Positions 7,595 through 10,000 of a DNA stretch of 10,000 nt are shown piece after piece (positions within the stretch are counted from its first letter, which is position 1; the number at the start of each line of letters is the position of its first letter). The notes beneath the pieces were generated by a model, which saw only the letters and a list, made by a program, of their open reading frames with translations, made no database searches and was not told the origin of the DNA. Both the position numbers and the translations under genes were made by a program. The stretch is taken from positions 27,102,287 to 27,112,286 of the forward strand of contig NC_091565.1 in assembly GCF_042767895.1 (NCBI RefSeq), given 5' to 3'. Source of the stretch: Penaeus vannamei. Taxonomy: Eukaryota; Arthropoda; Malacostraca; Decapoda; Penaeidae.

Positions 7595-7899
7595 TGCCAA
7601 GCTTTACGACTCTACAGCTTGGAGAATACCCCTTAACTTCAGTTAGGGGAGAGTGAGGATCCTCACTGATGGGTAACAGGATCTGAAACGATCTGGCCAC
7701 ACTAAGCAAACTGCTGTCACCTGTGAAGAGGGCTTGGAGTTCAGTTTTCTCAGGGCCCTGGTGTGCAGGACAGAGGTCATTTCACTAAGAAATATCCTTA
7801 AACACTCCTCTGGAAGACTCCTCAATAAACTTCCTTGTCTCTTCTTAACAGTGACCGGAGTTCTGTGCACCTGAGATCGGTACAAATACCGATCCCTTG

Positions 7900-8366
7900 T
7901 CAAGCAAGCATCTGTGGTGTCCAGTGTCTCCTGCAGGATAAATTCTGTCTTGCTCTAGGTGTTCATCAATCGATGGAGCCAGAAATCCTGGGACAACTGT
8001 CTGACACAGATGCAAGTTTGGCGTAGAACATCTTCTTTCATGTCGAGTTTACAAACATCGGTAGGAGTGTACACAGCAATATGAGACATGAAGTCAAAAG
8101 CTAGCTTCAGTTTCAATACCATTATACGCTCATTGACTGAGCTCCTTTACTGTAGATGGTTGTGGCTACTCCCTGGAAATGGCGACCGTCGCTGTGGCCC
8201 GACCAGTAAATAGGGGTAGCCATACCTACACTGATCATGCTGCTGCCAGGTCTTCTCACCTTCAAGAGAGCAGGCCACCTCGAATTCTCAGCCTTCTCCA
8301 GTTCCCTCGACAGTAGGGAGAGGCAACCGGATCATCCTGATGCAAAGAACGGATGTTCCAAGCTCC
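7900..8366 (-). pseudogene. Retrotransposon endonuclease remnant, core deleted
   Basis: The AP-type endonuclease nicks target DNA for non-LTR retrotransposition. Visible blocks are GAWNIRSLHQDD, SGHSDGRHFQGVATTIYS (8202-8149) and VNERIMVLKLKLAF followed by IAVYTPTDVCKLDMKED (8137 to about 8036). The last frame runs on to TAG at 7957-7955. The GDFN-type metal-binding block and the C-terminal DH pair that family members carry cannot be found. Sequence resembling SDSCPR is followed immediately by an ISGS-like block (about 8010-7985), then soon by the linker block resembling RQNFISQETL. This points to at least two internal deletions. Several frame changes separate the blocks. It cannot encode a nuclease. 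Confidence 0.75.
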
Positions 8367-9050
8367 CCCTGACTTCCTGTCTGAAGTTTAGCCTTGGGCA
8401 GTCACTCTGGGTGGGCGCCACCTCTGCCGATGCTGCGCCATATAAAAGGGCTGGTGGCAGGCAGTGGGACCCATCATCCACCTGTGCGGTTCCCTTGGGC
8501 TTTCCCCACAAACTTCACTCTGAGCTGGCAGGCTGCCAGAACGCAGGCAAGACGAATAGTTCCTGTTCCCATCCTGCGCCCCTGAAGCAGCCCGCCCTCC
8601 CAACGGGGCCCGCAGGCCCGCCTTCACTTGCTGAGTGGGAGGGGCATTTCCCAGCGTTTCCATTAATAAAGCAGTAACACTGCCGATTGGTTATATTCTG
8701 GGGGGGGAGGAGGACTGGCAAGGGCCCCACCTCTCCAGAGCCTCCTTTAACCCCTGGGGGCTTAGGGGCAAGAGTTGATACAAGGGCCAGTGGGCATGTA
8801 CACATGCCGATGGGTCATAACCCTGTACCTCTAGGGCCTCCGAGATCCCCCCACAGTTTAGCCCTAGGACTGCAAAAGGTACCCAGTTTCCACGGGAGGC
8901 CACGGGGAGGCATTACAGAAGTCTCTGATATTGATGGAGAGGCTGTGAACTCGGCAGTGGGAGGCTTATGCAGAGCTGCTCCCCTTTTTCGCACTAGGGC
9001 TAGCCAGCGGTGGCAGCTGCAAGTGATAAGGCATGCAAGCACTTAATAAT
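8367..9050 (-). other. GC-rich 5' region of the retrotransposon
   Basis: This stretch is clearly GC-richer than the DNA on both sides and lies directly upstream of the endonuclease start on the minus strand. The endonuclease frame continues upstream in phase: a 91-codon open stretch at 8663-8388 and a 70-codon stretch at 8903-8691 are in the same frame as GAWNIRSL, separated by single stops (8693-8691 and 8390-8388). It is therefore either a 5' untranslated region or a decayed N-terminal extension or first ORF. It contains PSACVHAHWPLYQLLPL and a proline/glycine-rich part but no recognisable domain. The far boundary is set by the change to AT-rich sequence after 9050 and could be off by tens of bases. 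Confidence 0.6.
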
Positions 9051-9104
9051 AAATCTCTCTGGCTACCACACCATCATTTCACATCACCCTGTGCGTGAGG
9101 CACC

Positions 9105-9150
9105 CATATATGTATATATATGTGTGTGGGTGTGTACATATGATATATGA

Positions 9151-9200
<50 letters not shown>

Positions 9201-9204
9201 ATAG
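9105..9204. repeat. Compound AT/GT microsatellite
   Basis: Imperfect ATATGTATATATATGTGTGTGGGTGTG is followed by TATGATATATGATATATG and then a clean TA run at about 9157-9197. It adjoins the 5' end region of the retrotransposon. The mixture of AT and GT units suggests an old, repeatedly expanded tract. Confidence 0.9.
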
Positions 9205-9863
9205 TAACTAGCGATGAGTAAGAGAAGTGTTATGATTAGAGCAGTGACAATAAGGGCTACAAATTATGAAGTCAGAAGTGAGCTGCGTTGGTGCCACTCG
9301 AGATGAACATTTGGCAGAAATGTATAGAGTATATTCCAACCATGATAGATATATTATCCGACCCAAACGTCCTCACGTCTATAAAACTAATCTGGGACTA
9401 TACATATGTGGATCTCTCAAATGGAAAGCAGTGGCAGAAAAGTGACAACTAGGAATGCTATTAGATGTCATTGGAGCAATGTTAATGCTTCTAATGTTTC
9501 TCGAATGTGCGACAAAAAGATACAAACAATGGTATATAAAAGAATAGCTCCCCCAGAAAAAGTCCACTAAAGCAGGAAATTAATTGGAAATGACAAGCAG
9601 GACCTCTCTCCATTCCCACAGGACGCCATGAAACTGCGCTAAACACCATAGGTACTTCAGTTTCCCCCAGAAATCCGCTAAGGAACTGCCAATTCGTCAG
9701 TACAAGCGAATACAGTACATTACGAAACCGGGTATCAATGTTTAAATATCATCCTCACAATGGCTAGAGAGTTTACAATACAACACATAATTCAAGCGAT
9801 AACACTTCATCGCCAGACGCCGACCGCAGTCGGATACGGATGCGAAGCCTGTAGACTAGAAAC

Positions 9864-9866
<3 letters not shown>
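9205..9866. other. Non-coding stretch
   Basis: No gene, RNA or transposon end recognised. The longest minus-strand open frame (9567-9379, 62 codons) has no motif. The sequence is moderately AT-rich. Confidence 0.55.

Positions 9867-9904
<38 letters not shown>
9867..9904. repeat. Run of 38 A
   Basis: An uninterrupted A tract lies after a GC-richer segment (about 9810-9860). This could be the poly-A tail of a retroposed sequence on the plus strand, but I see no AATAAA signal close upstream, no RNA polymerase III boxes and no convincing flanking duplication, so a plain mononucleotide repeat is equally likely. Confidence 0.9.
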
Positions 9905-9907
<3 letters not shown>

Positions 9908-10000
9908 CAGGATACAAAAATAATCTTTCTAATTTAGTCTTAAATCCTCAAACCACATCCTGATCCGCTAAAGGTCCAGTATCATCCTATTTCCCTCCAT

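Larger units (their letters stand above)
6583..9050 (-). mobile_element. Degraded non-LTR retrotransposon (LINE), 3'-truncated
   Basis: Read on the minus strand from about 9050 down, the order is a GC-rich 5' region, an AP-type endonuclease start, a linker, then a reverse transcriptase. Family landmarks include GAWNIRSLHQDD (8366-8331), YWSGHSDGRHFQGVA (8208-8164), ERIMVLKLKLAF with IAVYTPTDVCKLD (8137 to about 8045), RALRKLNSKPSSQ, GICGIPAELLQAGVEAM (7594-7544), RGITLFSIP, GTESAVKC, SGVRQSC, VTDLDF, GLEVSWSKTK, ESFTYLG and PVLLYGSETWT. This combination is what I know from LINEs abundant in shrimp, molluscs and fish. Many stops and shifts interrupt it, and several segments present in full copies are missing. 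Similarity stops abruptly near 6583 after LESR, so the end of the thumb, the C-terminal zinc-knuckle region and the 3' end are absent. The 5' boundary near 9050 is approximate. The clade is not assigned. Confidence 0.88.

Noticed and set aside
8441..8449. TATAAAAGG on the plus strand, a TATA-box lookalike.
   Set aside because: It falls in the 5' region of a minus-strand retrotransposon, and no plus-strand gene follows.
8237..8677. 146-codon plus-strand open frame, the longest on that strand.
   Set aside because: It is antisense to the GC-rich 5' region and endonuclease start of the retrotransposon and has no recognisable domain.
8687..9046. 119-codon plus-strand open frame.
   Set aside because: Antisense to the retrotransposon 5' region, proline/glycine-rich as expected from GC-rich DNA.

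Overview
The window looks like nuclear DNA of an animal, most probably an aquatic arthropod such as a decapod crustacean. The grounds are long dinucleotide microsatellites (AT at 1044-1130, GA at 5949-6037, AT/GT at 9105-9204), genes split by GT-AG introns, a non-autonomous hAT-like DNA element, and a decayed non-LTR retrotransposon of a type I know from shrimp and other aquatic animals. Nothing bacterial or phage-like is visible. I find no intact gene and no RNA gene. The species call is an inference.

Layout. 1-2013 is AT-rich intergenic or intronic DNA with a short decamer tandem, a perfect 10-bp hairpin, an AT microsatellite and a second hairpin. 2014-2260 is a 247-bp hAT-type miniature element with 16-bp terminal inverted repeats. 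2426-5513 on the minus strand holds the remains of a carbohydrate sulfotransferase gene: three exons (5513-5116, 5001-4737, 2654-2426) bounded by recognisable splice sites. Both PAPS-binding regions can be found, but the reading frame is broken by several frameshifts and at least two internal stops. Its roughly 2.1-kb second intron contains open-frame debris on both strands that I cannot identify (about 3235-3570, 3728-3968, 4030-4296).

5514-6582 is non-coding apart from the GA microsatellite. 6583 to about 9050 on the minus strand is a degraded non-LTR retrotransposon: a GC-rich 5' region, pieces of an AP-type endonuclease, a linker and a reverse transcriptase, ending in the thumb region. 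The catalytic residues of the reverse transcriptase are lost, the endonuclease core is deleted, and the 3' part of the element is missing, which is the opposite of the usual 5' truncation. A C-run plus (AC)n microsatellite has grown inside the former reverse transcriptase region. 9051-10000 holds an AT/GT repeat, non-coding DNA and a 38-base A run.

No functional cooperation between genes can be inferred, because every recognisable coding region is dead. The sulfotransferase remnant and the retrotransposon are both on the minus strand, but they look independent.
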